Origin: Spirochaetota bacterium
GTDB lineage: Bacteria; Spirochaetota; UBA4802; JAFGJZ01
Assembly (NCBI GenBank): GCA_027858855.1
Contig: JAQIBV010000021.1
Coordinates: forward strand, 66,816-130,815
DNA: 64,000 nt
Direction: 5' to 3'
Below, piece after piece: positions 52,580 through 61,226 of this stretch. A model generated the notes under the pieces. That model was not told the origin of the DNA, did no database searches, and saw nothing but the letters and a program-made list of their open reading frames with translations. Within the stretch, counting starts at the first letter, position 1. Every line of letters starts with the position of its first letter. Both the position numbers and the translations under genes were made by a program.

Positions 52580-53295
52580 AAGAAAAAAGCGTTTACCTGG
52601 TACATCTGGATAACACAAGAATAGTAATTCTAGCCTCTGTTTTGGTGGGAATTGTTGCTTTATCTTTTATGATTGGCATGAGAATGCAGGAAAATCAGAC
52701 AGATGATTTTTTTGTTGAACAACCACGAACAAGTTCGTTTTCTTCAGATTTAGCTCCGTCAGAAAACGATGAAATTGACAAACTTATAAATGAAGGCTCT
52801 TCGCTTGATGAGTTAACAGGTCTGGATAATAGTATTACTCCATCAGAAGCGACTAGCGAATTAACTGCAGACGATTTAACTAAAACTCCGGAAAAGAGCG
52901 TAGAGCCAATAGCAAAAAAGAAACCGGAAGTTAAGCCTGCTCCTAAACCCAAAAGCAGCCCTAAACCTGTTGCGAAGAAAGCAGAACCAAAAAAACCAGT
53001 TGTTGCAGTATCAGCTCCGGCACCGAAGCCTGCTGTCGATAAATACACCGCAACTCCCAAAGGTTTTTCAATTCAGGTTGCTTCATTTGATTCAGAATCC
53101 AAGGCTGTTTCAGAATCTTCTGTTATTCGTAGCATGAGGTACTCTACTTTCATAGATAAAGCGATGGTAAACGGAAAGCAGTTCTACCGCGTAAAGGTCG
53201 GTCCTTTTCCCGACAAACATAATGCATTTGCAACACTGAACAAACTACATTCTATTACAAAATATGCTGACAGCTTTGTAGTTCATGAAAAATAG
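52549..53295 (+). CDS. SPOR-domain inner-membrane protein
   Basis: A 248-residue bitopic protein. A short cytoplasmic N-terminus precedes one transmembrane segment (RIVILASVLVGIVALSFMIG), then an acidic Ser/Asp-rich stretch, a Pro/Lys/Ala-rich linker (KKPEVKPAPKPKSSPKP) and a C-terminal SPOR domain (FSIQVASFDSESKAVSESS, then FYRVKVGPFPDKHNAFATLN). SPOR domains bind denuded septal peptidoglycan, so a division-site role is likely. It overlaps coaE by 31 bases. A bidirectional terminator lies 45 bases past the stop. Confidence 0.88.
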   Translation: MEQYGHGHEVKEKSVYLVHLDNTRIVILASVLVGIVALSFMIGMRMQENQTDDFFVEQPRTSSFSSDLAPSENDEIDKLINEGSSLDELTGLDNSITPSEATSELTADDLTKTPEKSVEPIAKKKPEVKPAPKPKSSPKPVAKKAEPKKPVVAVSAPAPKPAVDKYTATPKGFSIQVASFDSESKAVSESSVIRSMRYSTFIDKAMVNGKQFYRVKVGPFPDKHNAFATLNKLHSITKYADSFVVHEK

Positions 53296-53334
53296 CATTC
53301 GCAAGTAAACAAACATATGTTTAAAGGCATAACC

Positions 53335-53366
53335 AAAAAAACTTCGTCTCATAGACGAAGTTTTTT
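53335..53366. terminator. Bidirectional Rho-independent terminator between SPOR and TRL-like genes
   Basis: A-rich tract, then ACTTCGTCT (53341-53349), loop CAT, AGACGAAGT (53353-53361) and a T-run. It reads as a terminator on both strands and separates two convergent genes; the T-run overlaps the last codons of the TRL-like gene by two bases. Confidence 0.85.
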
Positions 53367-53649
53367 AATTCCCATACACGATTGTGGTGTATTCTTCATA
53401 AATTGTTATTCCTTCTAGAAAAAACAGAGCTTTTACTTTAATATACTCTTTATCAATATGTGAAACATCATAAATGTTACCATTTTTCATTGCTGATGCA
53501 ATACTCGAATCACCTGTTGCTACAATCATAAAATAACTATAGGATGATGAAACTCCTTTTTTGGTAAACGGCTTATGATCTGTAATATCAAATGTAGATC
53601 TATAATGTGTATCTCTACTTTTAATAAAGTTATTAATAGTTACTAACAA
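53365..53649 (-). CDS. TRL-like family protein, N-terminally truncated
   Basis: A 94-residue frame whose C-terminal half matches the TRL-like family: YFMIVATGDSSIASAMKNGN, IYDVSHIDKEYIKVKA and YTTIVYGN, equivalent to the family's 'atGDaSi..A...g.I..i..VD' and 'ttVyGe'. Family members are small exported lipoproteins, but here the signal peptide is missing. The frame opens with a TTG that lies in the centre of a 52-bp palindrome and has no ribosome site. It may be a remnant cut by the event that placed the palindrome, or it may not be translated. The function of the family is poorly known. Confidence 0.5.
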   Translation of the reverse strand: MLVTINNFIKSRDTHYRSTFDITDHKPFTKKGVSSSYSYFMIVATGDSSIASAMKNGNIYDVSHIDKEYIKVKALFFLEGITIYEEYTTIVYGN

Positions 53650-53675
53650 TTGTTAGCAACTATTAATAACTTTAT
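53624..53675. repeat. 52-bp near-perfect palindrome (one mismatch pair)
   Basis: Each base from 53624 to 53649 pairs with its partner from 53675 back to 53650; the only mismatch is 53642 (A) against 53657 (C). There is no loop, so as DNA it could extrude a cruciform. It covers the first codons of the TRL-like frame and abuts a second hairpin at 53677-53717. Confidence 0.85.
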
Positions 53676-53676
53676 A

Positions 53677-53717
53677 AGCTACCCGTTACCAGATATAATA
53701 CCTGATAACGGGTAGCT
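53677..53717. repeat. 41-bp hairpin immediately downstream of gyrA
   Basis: AGCTACCCGTTA (53677-53688) pairs with TAACGGGTAGCT (53706-53717), then a mismatch, then CAG/CTG, closing an eight-base AT loop. It sits 15 bases past the gyrA stop and could end or stabilise the gyrA transcript, but no T-run follows on the minus strand. Confidence 0.75.
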
Positions 53718-53732
53718 CAATTTTACTTTTCT

Positions 53733-56198
53733 CTAAGCTTTAATTATATCAAGATTATCTGTATCGCGAATAACGGCAAAATCACAGATGTAATCCTGAT
53801 CTTTCATATTAACAAGATGAACACCAACAGTTGCTCTACCCTGAACCGAAACTTCTTTAGAGACAAGGCGTATAACCATACCCTCTTTAGAAGAAAAGAT
53901 AATTTCGTCATCTTCCAATACTGACAATACTCCAATTGCAGGTCCATTTTTTTCATTAACCTTCAGATATGCCATTCCTTTTCCGCCACGACCCTTAACA
54001 GCAAAGTTTTTGTACTCCATTCTTTTGCCATATCCATTTTCTGTAACAACAAACAGTGTTGATTTTTTCATGACCTTATCAGAACCGATGATAATATCAT
54101 CTCCAACAAGACGCATTCCGATTATCCCTGCTGCAGTTCTTCCCATAGCTCTCATCTTTGAAAGATTTGTTCTCAATAGATTACCATTTTTAGAAGCCAG
54201 TACTATATCATCATCTACACCAACTTCGACAGCATTAACCAGTTCATCATCTTTTTTAAGGCTTACAGCAATAATTCCATTCTTTTTTGTGTTTCTAAAT
54301 TCGGCTACAGAAATCTTTTTCAAAATTCCATGTCGTGTACACATGCAGATATATTTCTCTGAGTCAAAGTCGGCAACTGAAGCCATCGCTGTAATCTCTT
54401 CACCTGAAGCTAAGTTAATTATAGCTTTTAATGATCGACCCTTTGCTACTTTACTAGCCATTGGAAATTCGTGAGTCTTAATTCCAAAAACTTTTCCTTT
54501 ATTCGAAAACAACAGCACGGTATCATGTGTTGATGACACAATCATAAGCTTAATATAGTCTTCTTTTCTGGTAGCTACACCGGAAACACCTCTTCCTCCG
54601 CGACGTTGTTTCTTAAATGTATCAAGAGGTAATCTTTTAATAAGGCCATCATTGGAAAGAGTGATAACCATTTCTTCATCAGCGATTAAATCAGTAACAT
54701 CAAAGTTTGTTGTATCATCTGAACCTAAAACAATCTCCGTTCGACGCTCATCTCCAAACTTTTCTTTAACTTCTACTAATTCATTTTTAATTATTGATAA
54801 TATTTTCTTATCACTTGCTAAAATTGCTTTTAATTCACCAATCAGTTTTAATAGAGCTTTTAATTCATCTTCTATTTTCTTAACTTCCAGACTTGTTAAT
54901 TTCTGAAGACGCATGTCCAGAATTGCTTTTGATTGTCGTTCTGAAAGAGAAAATGTTTTCTGTAAGCGCTTATCTGCTTCATCCACACTCTTTGATGAAC
55001 GAATAATCTTAATTACTTCATCAATATTATCCAGAGCAATCTTTAATCCTTCCAGAATATGAGCTCTCTCTTCAGCTTTTCGCAATTCATACTGAGTACG
55101 TCTTGTAACGACCTCTTTTCTGTGAAGAACATAATTTGACAGAATTGATTTAAGATCAAGAACCTTGGGTTCTTTATTAACAATTGCTAAAAAGATAATT
55201 CCAAAAGATTTCTGCAGTTCTGTATGCTTGTAAAGCAAGTTAAGAATGATATTAGAACTGGCATCTTTTTTCAGTCCTATTACAATACGAAGTCCATTAC
55301 GATCTGATTCATCACGAAGTTCAGTAATACCTTCGATTATTTTTTCATTTACCAAATCTGCAATTTTTGTTATTAAATTAGCTTTGTTAACCTGATATGG
55401 AATTTCTGTTACTATAATTCGTTCCCGACCCTTCTTACTCTCTTCAAACTCAACACGAGCACGAATTTTGATTGATCCACGACCTGTTTTATAAGCCTTA
55501 CGAATACCATCATACCCCATAATAATTCCTTTAGTAGGAAAATCAGGGCCTTTAATATGTTTCATTAACTCTTCAGTTTTTATTTCAGGCTTTTCAATAA
55601 AAGCGATAGTTCCGTTAATTATTTCAGTTAAATTATGGGGAGGAATGTTAGTTGCCATACCTACAGCAATACCGGAAGACCCATTAACCAGTAAATTTGG
55701 AAAAGCAGCTGGTAAAACATCAGGTTCCTTACGGGTTCCATCAAAGTTTTCCAGCATGTTTACTGTTTCTTTGTCAATATCCTTAAGCATTACTTCAGCA
55801 ACTTTATCAAGCCGCGCCTCTGTATATCTATAGGCAGCAGCAGGGTCACCATCAATAGATCCAAAGTTACCCTGTCCGTCTATGAGAGGAATTCTCATAG
55901 AGAACAGTTGAGCCATACGAACCATTGTGTCATAAACGGCAGAATCTCCGTGCGGGTGAAAGTTACCAATTACCTCACCAACAATCTTTGCAGATTTAAC
56001 ATATGGTCTGTCATAGCGCCAAGCACGTTCATTCATTGCATGCAAAATTCGTCTATGAACTGGTTTCAATCCATCGCGAACATCCGGTAATGCACGCCCT
56101 ACAATAACGCTCATCGCATAAGCCATATACGATTCACGCATTTCATCTTCAATTTCTGTATCTTTTATTTTTTCTCCAAGACTTAACTGACCGTCCAT
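53733..56198 (-). CDS. gyrA: DNA gyrase subunit A
   Basis: An 821-residue type II topoisomerase subunit that cleaves and rejoins DNA; with GyrB it introduces negative supercoils. Motifs: MAYAMSVIVGRALPDVRDGL, KPVHRRILHAM, the catalytic Tyr in AAYRYTEARLDKVAE, and the C-terminal GyrA box region QRRGGRGVSG, which marks it as gyrase rather than topoisomerase IV. C-terminal blades repeat to the end. I chose ATG 56198 with AAAGG upstream; a TTG at 56222 is in frame. It follows gyrB by 34 bases and ends the replication operon. Confidence 0.97.
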   Translation of the reverse strand: MDGQLSLGEKIKDTEIEDEMRESYMAYAMSVIVGRALPDVRDGLKPVHRRILHAMNERAWRYDRPYVKSAKIVGEVIGNFHPHGDSAVYDTMVRMAQLFSMRIPLIDGQGNFGSIDGDPAAAYRYTEARLDKVAEVMLKDIDKETVNMLENFDGTRKEPDVLPAAFPNLLVNGSSGIAVGMATNIPPHNLTEIINGTIAFIEKPEIKTEELMKHIKGPDFPTKGIIMGYDGIRKAYKTGRGSIKIRARVEFEESKKGRERIIVTEIPYQVNKANLITKIADLVNEKIIEGITELRDESDRNGLRIVIGLKKDASSNIILNLLYKHTELQKSFGIIFLAIVNKEPKVLDLKSILSNYVLHRKEVVTRRTQYELRKAEERAHILEGLKIALDNIDEVIKIIRSSKSVDEADKRLQKTFSLSERQSKAILDMRLQKLTSLEVKKIEDELKALLKLIGELKAILASDKKILSIIKNELVEVKEKFGDERRTEIVLGSDDTTNFDVTDLIADEEMVITLSNDGLIKRLPLDTFKKQRRGGRGVSGVATRKEDYIKLMIVSSTHDTVLLFSNKGKVFGIKTHEFPMASKVAKGRSLKAIINLASGEEITAMASVADFDSEKYICMCTRHGILKKISVAEFRNTKKNGIIAVSLKKDDELVNAVEVGVDDDIVLASKNGNLLRTNLSKMRAMGRTAAGIIGMRLVGDDIIIGSDKVMKKSTLFVVTENGYGKRMEYKNFAVKGRGGKGMAYLKVNEKNGPAIGVLSVLEDDEIIFSSKEGMVIRLVSKEVSVQGRATVGVHLVNMKDQDYICDFAVIRDTDNLDIIKA

Positions 56199-56232
56199 GG
56201 AACCTTTTCCTTTCTTACTCAACTATCTACCT

Positions 56233-58131
56233 CTATAAATCCAGATTTTCTACTAAAGCTGCATTATCTTCAATGAATTTTCTTCGTGGTTCAACAGCAT
56301 CACCCATTAATACAGAAAAAACCTGTTCAGCAATTACCTCATCATCCATATTAACTTTTAAAAGAATTCTGTTTTCAGGATTCAACGTTGTTTCCCATAA
56401 CTGCTCGGGATTCATCTCACCAAGACCCTTATACCGTTGAAGGTGAATTTTTACTCCATCTAACGTACCAAGATATTTATCTTTTTGTTCTTCTGTATAA
56501 ACATAAACCATTTTTTTGTCATGCTTAATACTATACAATGGCGGTTGTGCAATATAAAGATAACCGTCCCTAATAATATTTGGCATATATCTGAAAAAGA
56601 ATGTTAACAATAATGTACGAATATGAGACCCGTCAACATCCGCATCAGTCATGATTATAATTTTATGATAACGTAATTTCTCAGGATCAAACTGTTCCCC
56701 AATACCGGCTCCAAAAGCCGTAATCATAGTTCTTATCTCTTCATTAGAAAGAATTTTTTCAAGCCGTGCCTTCTCTACATTCAGTATTTTTCCCTTAAGA
56801 GGTAAAATAGCCTGAAACTGGCGATCACGTCCCTGTTTTGCCGAGCCACCGGCAGAGTCACCCTCTACTATGAATATTTCACATTTATCAGCAGCTCTTT
56901 CTGAACAGTCAGAAAGCTTGCCAGGTAATGAGTTTCCTTCCAGAGCATTTTTACGACGGGTTAAATCTCTAGCCTTTTTTGCCGCCATACGAGCCCGAGC
57001 ACTTTGAATACATTTTTCAAGAATTTTTCGTACAGCCTGTGGGTCATCTTCAAAATACCTGGTCAAATTCTCAATAGTTGCAGACTCTACCATTCCCTTA
57101 ACTTCACTGTTACCAAGTTTCATCTTAGTCTGACCTTCAAACTGAGGATCAGATATTTTCACACTAATAATTCCAACAAGACCTTCACGAACATCATCAC
57201 CTGAAAGAACAGGAATTTTTTTATCGTACTTTTCTCTTTTTAGAAAATCATTAATTACCCGTGTCAAAGCTGATTTAAAACCGGCAAGGTGTGTTCCACC
57301 TTCCCGCGTATTAATATTATTAGCATACGTGTACATCGTTTCATTATAGGTTTCTATATACTCAATAGCCACCTCTATTTCTATATCATCATTTTGGGAT
57401 TTGAAATATATAGGTTTTTTCATAATAGTCTTTTTCGATTCACATAAATATTGAACAAAAGAGACTATACCGCCTTTAAAAAAGAATTCTGATGCTTTAC
57501 CATTTTTAGTACGATGATCTTCAAAAATTATTTTTACACCTGCATTCAAGAATGCCAGTTCTCTGAATCGTTTAGCGAGAGTATCAAAATTAAATTCTGC
57601 AACTTCAAAAATTTCATCATCAGGCAAAAATTCAATACGGGTTCCTGTCTTTGAACTTTTACCAAACTCTTTCATATCTGCATCTGGTACACCGCGCTGA
57701 TACGATTGACTGTACTGTTTTCCGTTTTTCTTTACTTCTACTTTTAACCATTTTGATAAAGCATTAACGCACGACATACCAACACCGTGCAAGCCACCCG
57801 ACACTTTATAGCTTTCGTTATCAAACTTTCCTCCAGCATGAAGTTTAGTTAATACTATTTCAAGTGCAGGCCTGTTATATGTTGGATGTATATCAACCGG
57901 AATTCCTCTTCCATTATCTTCTACAACAATACTGTTATCTTCTTGCATAATTACTGTAATTGTATCACAATTACCCGCTAACGCTTCATCAATTGAGTTA
58001 TCGATTATTTCATATACTAGATGATGAAGACCATTTATATCGGTTGACCCTATATACATAGCCGGTCTTTTTCTAACTGCTTCAAGTCCCTCAAGAACCT
58101 GTATGTTTCCAGCACTATAATTACCCGACAT
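56233..58131 (-). CDS. gyrB: DNA gyrase subunit B
   Basis: A 632-residue ATPase subunit of gyrase. Motifs: [33 protein letters not shown] (ATP site), [49 protein letters not shown] in the Toprim domain, [16 protein letters not shown], and [20 protein letters not shown] with the metal Asp residues. The length is that of the short GyrB form without the proteobacterial insertion. Its start overlaps the end of the RemB-like gene by 11 bases. Confidence 0.98.
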   Translation of the reverse strand: MSGNYSAGNIQVLEGLEAVRKRPAMYIGSTDINGLHHLVYEIIDNSIDEALAGNCDTITVIMQEDNSIVVEDNGRGIPVDIHPTYNRPALEIVLTKLHAGGKFDNESYKVSGGLHGVGMSCVNALSKWLKVEVKKNGKQYSQSYQRGVPDADMKEFGKSSKTGTRIEFLPDDEIFEVAEFNFDTLAKRFRELAFLNAGVKIIFEDHRTKNGKASEFFFKGGIVSFVQYLCESKKTIMKKPIYFKSQNDDIEIEVAIEYIETYNETMYTYANNINTREGGTHLAGFKSALTRVINDFLKREKYDKKIPVLSGDDVREGLVGIISVKISDPQFEGQTKMKLGNSEVKGMVESATIENLTRYFEDDPQAVRKILEKCIQSARARMAAKKARDLTRRKNALEGNSLPGKLSDCSERAADKCEIFIVEGDSAGGSAKQGRDRQFQAILPLKGKILNVEKARLEKILSNEEIRTMITAFGAGIGEQFDPEKLRYHKIIIMTDADVDGSHIRTLLLTFFFRYMPNIIRDGYLYIAQPPLYSIKHDKKMVYVYTEEQKDKYLGTLDGVKIHLQRYKGLGEMNPEQLWETTLNPENRILLKVNMDDEVIAEQVFSVLMGDAVEPRRKFIEDNAALVENLDL

Positions 58132-58372
58132 ATTTACCCCTTTTCCATAGCAGTTCAGTGCTATTTATTATTTCCCTTTCCATTAAAGTATATGAAGATA
58201 TTTCACTTGAAATAATTTCATCATCACAATCAACAATAATTGAACGGGTGCTACTATTCATTTCTTCTTTGTAGTAATTATTATATTCTGATATTTCTAT
58301 AGACTCAGAATTAAAAATTCCTATAATTGAATCAAAAGATATAACTTCCCTTTTTCCTATATGAAATATCAT
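58121..58372 (-). CDS. remB: RemB/YaaB-like DUF370 protein
   Basis: An 83-residue protein resembling the DUF370 family: [20 protein letters not shown], then [20 protein letters not shown], an [19 protein letters not shown] end that matches the 'sFIvtd..iylSpISs.TLk' close of RemB. In Bacillus the equivalent yaaB/remB lies between recF and gyrB, just as here, and encodes a regulator of matrix and osmoprotection genes. The C-terminal extension is a little longer than in RemB. ATG 58372 has AGAGG six bases upstream. It overlaps gyrB by 11 bases. Confidence 0.68.
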   Translation of the reverse strand: MIFHIGKREVISFDSIIGIFNSESIEISEYNNYYKEEMNSSTRSIIVDCDDEIISSEISSYTLMEREIINSTELLWKRGKYVG

Positions 58373-58385
58373 CAAAGGCCTCTAG

Positions 58386-58718
58386 TTAAATTAGCTTCTT
58401 TTTTTGTTGAGCACTAATACGAACATTTGAAATTGAAGACGAAAACATATTATTTACTTTTTTAATGATGTCTCCCTTTATCATTATAAGATCATTCGAA
58501 AAAACAGGATGATCTGCTTTAATAAAAAGTATATCTTCATTTAAAGAAACAGGTGCACTATGAGAAGCAAGAAGAGGACCTACAATTGAAATCCAGTTAG
58601 TTTTTAGATTTTCTACAGATATTTCATTCTTAATTTTAAATTCTTCCAGAAACAAGGAAAATATGGAATCGAAATCTTTAGTCTCTTTTGTTCTTGTTTC
58701 CTTAATTCTAAACTTCAT
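58386..58718 (-). CDS. DUF721 protein (DciA-like)
   Basis: A 110-residue protein of the DUF721 family. The middle segment ENLKTNWISIVGPLLASHSA PVSL (in two parts: W..IVGP..A.HS.P) and LFIKADHPVFSNDLIMIKGD, IIKKVNNMF match the 'W..vvG..la.ht.p......L.v.v.s..w..eL' pattern. DUF721 includes DciA, which helps load the replicative helicase in bacteria without DnaC. Its place between recF and gyrB in a replication operon fits such a role. It has no zinc or membrane features. Confidence 0.75.
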   Translation of the reverse strand: MKFRIKETRTKETKDFDSIFSLFLEEFKIKNEISVENLKTNWISIVGPLLASHSAPVSLNEDILFIKADHPVFSNDLIMIKGDIIKKVNNMFSSSISNVRISAQQKKKLI

Positions 58719-58756
58719 TTTTAGACTAACCTTTATAATTTATGCTGTTTCTAATC

Positions 58757-59830
58757 TTATTTGTCAAGATTAAGTATTGTACTATCTGCTAAATCGGATA
58801 TTGATAAATCTTCAACGGTTGGTACTGTAAACAAAACCTGATTCTGATTCTTCATCAACCTTATTAGATTATGTCGTCTTAATCTGTCAAGCTCGGAAAA
58901 TATATCATCTATAAGAATAACCGCTTTTTTGTTCAAATTCTCTTCAACAATATTTTTTTCAGCCAATTTCAAGGCTATTGATAGACTACGTAATTGTCCA
59001 TTGGATGCATATAATGAACAATCAACTCCTCTGTACTTAATTGAATAAGAATCTCTGTGAGGACCTAATGTGGTTGTTTTATATCTTTTATCACGCTGTT
59101 GATTGTTTTCAATCTGATTTAAAATGTCAGCTGTTGTTTCTCCGGTAACTGAAGGCCTATATTTTATAGAAACAGAATCATTTTCATTACTTATTTTCTG
59201 ATAATTATTTGCAAATAGATCTAAAATATCATTTAAAAACTTTTCTCTTTTTTTTATTATATAGCTGCTTTTTTCTGCTAAAAGTTCGTTCCATACCTGA
59301 ATGTTTTTTAAATGCACAATTCCGGATTTTAAAATGGTATTTCTATTATTCAAAATTCGTTTGTATTCGCATATCTTTTTGAAATATTCTTTATCAATTT
59401 TTGAAATTACAGAATCTATATATCGCCGTTTTTTTTCAGGTTCTCCTATTATCAGATCAGTATCAGTTGGTGATAAATTAACAGTAATAAATTTGCCATA
59501 GTAATCTATAAGTCTATCTACTTTTGAATTATTTATTTTATATTTTTTCTTAATTTTATCTTTATTTTGAAAAGCCGCTTCAAAAACATTTTCAAAAGTA
59601 TCTTCTGCTACAACCCCGTTTATATAATAATAACTTTCATACTGTTTTATCATTGCTCTATCAGATGCATTTCTGAAAGACTTAATATTCGATAAAACAG
59701 AAACTGCCTCTAGTATATTACTCTTTCCAGTCCCGTTTGCTCCAGTAATAAAATTGTATGAGTTACAAAATTCAAAAGTGTTGTTATAATAATTTCTGAA
59801 ATTCTTAACAGTTAATTTTTTTAAATGCAT
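58757..59830 (-). CDS. recF: DNA replication and repair protein RecF
   Basis: A 357-residue SMC-like ATPase that helps load RecA at gaps. Motifs: LKKLTVKNFRNYYNNTFEF, Walker A ITGANGTGKSNILEAVSVLS, NLSPTDTDLIIGEPEKKRRY, signature ASNGQLRSLSIALKLAEKNI and Walker B AVILIDDIFSELDRLRRHNL. The GPHRDSYSI motif is present. Length is typical. It lies between dnaN (three-base gap) and the DUF721 gene. Confidence 0.96.
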   Translation of the reverse strand: MHLKKLTVKNFRNYYNNTFEFCNSYNFITGANGTGKSNILEAVSVLSNIKSFRNASDRAMIKQYESYYYINGVVAEDTFENVFEAAFQNKDKIKKKYKINNSKVDRLIDYYGKFITVNLSPTDTDLIIGEPEKKRRYIDSVISKIDKEYFKKICEYKRILNNRNTILKSGIVHLKNIQVWNELLAEKSSYIIKKREKFLNDILDLFANNYQKISNENDSVSIKYRPSVTGETTADILNQIENNQQRDKRYKTTTLGPHRDSYSIKYRGVDCSLYASNGQLRSLSIALKLAEKNIVEENLNKKAVILIDDIFSELDRLRRHNLIRLMKNQNQVLFTVPTVEDLSISDLADSTILNLDK

Positions 59831-59833
59831 TTC

Positions 59834-60946
59834 CTATTCTGCAGATCTTATCTGAATAGGCATTATAACAGCAATACTATCTTCTGTGTCATCAGGCATC
59901 ATTGTTACAGGACTCATAGCACCGGTTATATTCATTCGGAAAGAAATAGTATCAATCTCTTTTGCGGAATCCATAAGATATTGTCCGTTAATACCAATCA
60001 TAATTTCTTGAGAAGAAGAACTCTCAATAGCTATCTCCTCACTTGCTTCACCATATTCTGGAGTCCGTGCTTCAATTTTTAAAACATCATTTTTAAATGT
60101 CATTATGATTTTATAAGTTGGTTCTTTTGTAAAAATCATTACACGTCTAAGAGAATTAATAAATTTCTTTGTATCAATAATAATTGTATCAATAAAATCT
60201 TTTGGAATGACCTTTTCAAAATCAGGAAAATTTCCATCAATTAATCGTGAGATAATTGTTGTATTACCAATTTTAAAACAACACTGCTTTTCATTCAGTG
60301 CAAAATTGAAAACCCCTGCATCCAGGAGTTTATATACCTCATTAATTGTTTTTAGTGGAATTACAGCATTGTTAACAATCTGTTCCACCATATCAATATG
60401 CTCTGAAGTGAAAGACAGTCTTCTTGAATCAGAAGCGACCATATTTAATGTAGAGTTTTTACCAGCTTGAATATAGACTCCGTTAAATACAGGTTTAACA
60501 GAATCGTGAGCTGCTGCATATAAAACTTTCTTAATCATTTTCTTAAACTGACTCTGATTGATCTGAATTAAATCAAAATTCCCAAATTCAATTTCAGGAA
60601 AATCTTCACCATCAGTTGTAATCAGTTTATAATCACCTTTTACTGTTGAAGATTTTAAAACCATTAAGTTATTATCAGTTTTAATTGTTATTATTCCATC
60701 CGGTAACTCTTTTAATATCTGTGCTAGTTTTTTTCCATCACATGTTATTATTCCCTCAGAATCACTTTCACTGGGAATATTAGTTTTAATTGATATGTCT
60801 TTATCAGTAGATATTATTTCTAAACAATCAGAAAATACTTTTATTAAACAGTTATCAATAATTGAATTTACAGCTTTTCCCTGAATAACTGAATCAGCAA
60901 TTAATACAGCTCTTAGCAGGGAACTCTTTTCCAGCTTTATTAACAT
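59834..60946 (-). CDS. dnaN: DNA polymerase III beta subunit (sliding clamp)
   Basis: A 370-residue clamp that tethers replicative polymerase to DNA. Three repeated domains are evident; typical segments are the opening KLEKSSLLRAVLIADSVIQG, ISTDKDISIKTNIPSESDSE, YKLITTDGEDFPEIEFGNFD, VFNGVYIQAGKNSTLNMVAS DSRRLSF in the middle domain, and the C-terminal GINGQYLMDSAKEID with an ending close to VMPIQIR. Length is normal. GAGAGG precedes the ATG. It is the second gene of the dnaA operon, 280 bases after dnaA. Confidence 0.97.
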   Translation of the reverse strand: MLIKLEKSSLLRAVLIADSVIQGKAVNSIIDNCLIKVFSDCLEIISTDKDISIKTNIPSESDSEGIITCDGKKLAQILKELPDGIITIKTDNNLMVLKSSTVKGDYKLITTDGEDFPEIEFGNFDLIQINQSQFKKMIKKVLYAAAHDSVKPVFNGVYIQAGKNSTLNMVASDSRRLSFTSEHIDMVEQIVNNAVIPLKTINEVYKLLDAGVFNFALNEKQCCFKIGNTTIISRLIDGNFPDFEKVIPKDFIDTIIIDTKKFINSLRRVMIFTKEPTYKIIMTFKNDVLKIEARTPEYGEASEEIAIESSSSQEIMIGINGQYLMDSAKEIDTISFRMNITGAMSPVTMMPDDTEDSIAVIMPIQIRSAE

Positions 60947-61226
60947 TTATGTTACCTCTCTATTATTAATAATTAATTAATTATGTGTTTTATATATATA
61001 GTAATAGTAATAGTAGTCTCTGTTAATATGTTTATATCGTTCATAACTGCTGAAATTACCAGTACTTAGCTGCTTTAATAAAATGTTAACAAGCTTATTG
61101 ATAGCTGTATATAAGTCCTTGTTATTAACATTCATTTTTGGAAAAGCTCAATTCTATATCTTTATGTTAACAACTGTTGATTTAATAAGACTTGTTAACA
61201 CTTTACTAATAACTTATAAACAACAA
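60947..61226. other. 280-bp AT-rich dnaA-dnaN spacer
   Basis: Very AT-rich, with several TGTTAACA and TTGTTAACA-type stretches and one TTATTAACA (61122-61130), the same 9-mer type found upstream of dnaA. No gene is evident. It may hold a dnaN promoter and additional DnaA sites; origins in some bacteria extend into this spacer. Confidence 0.45.
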
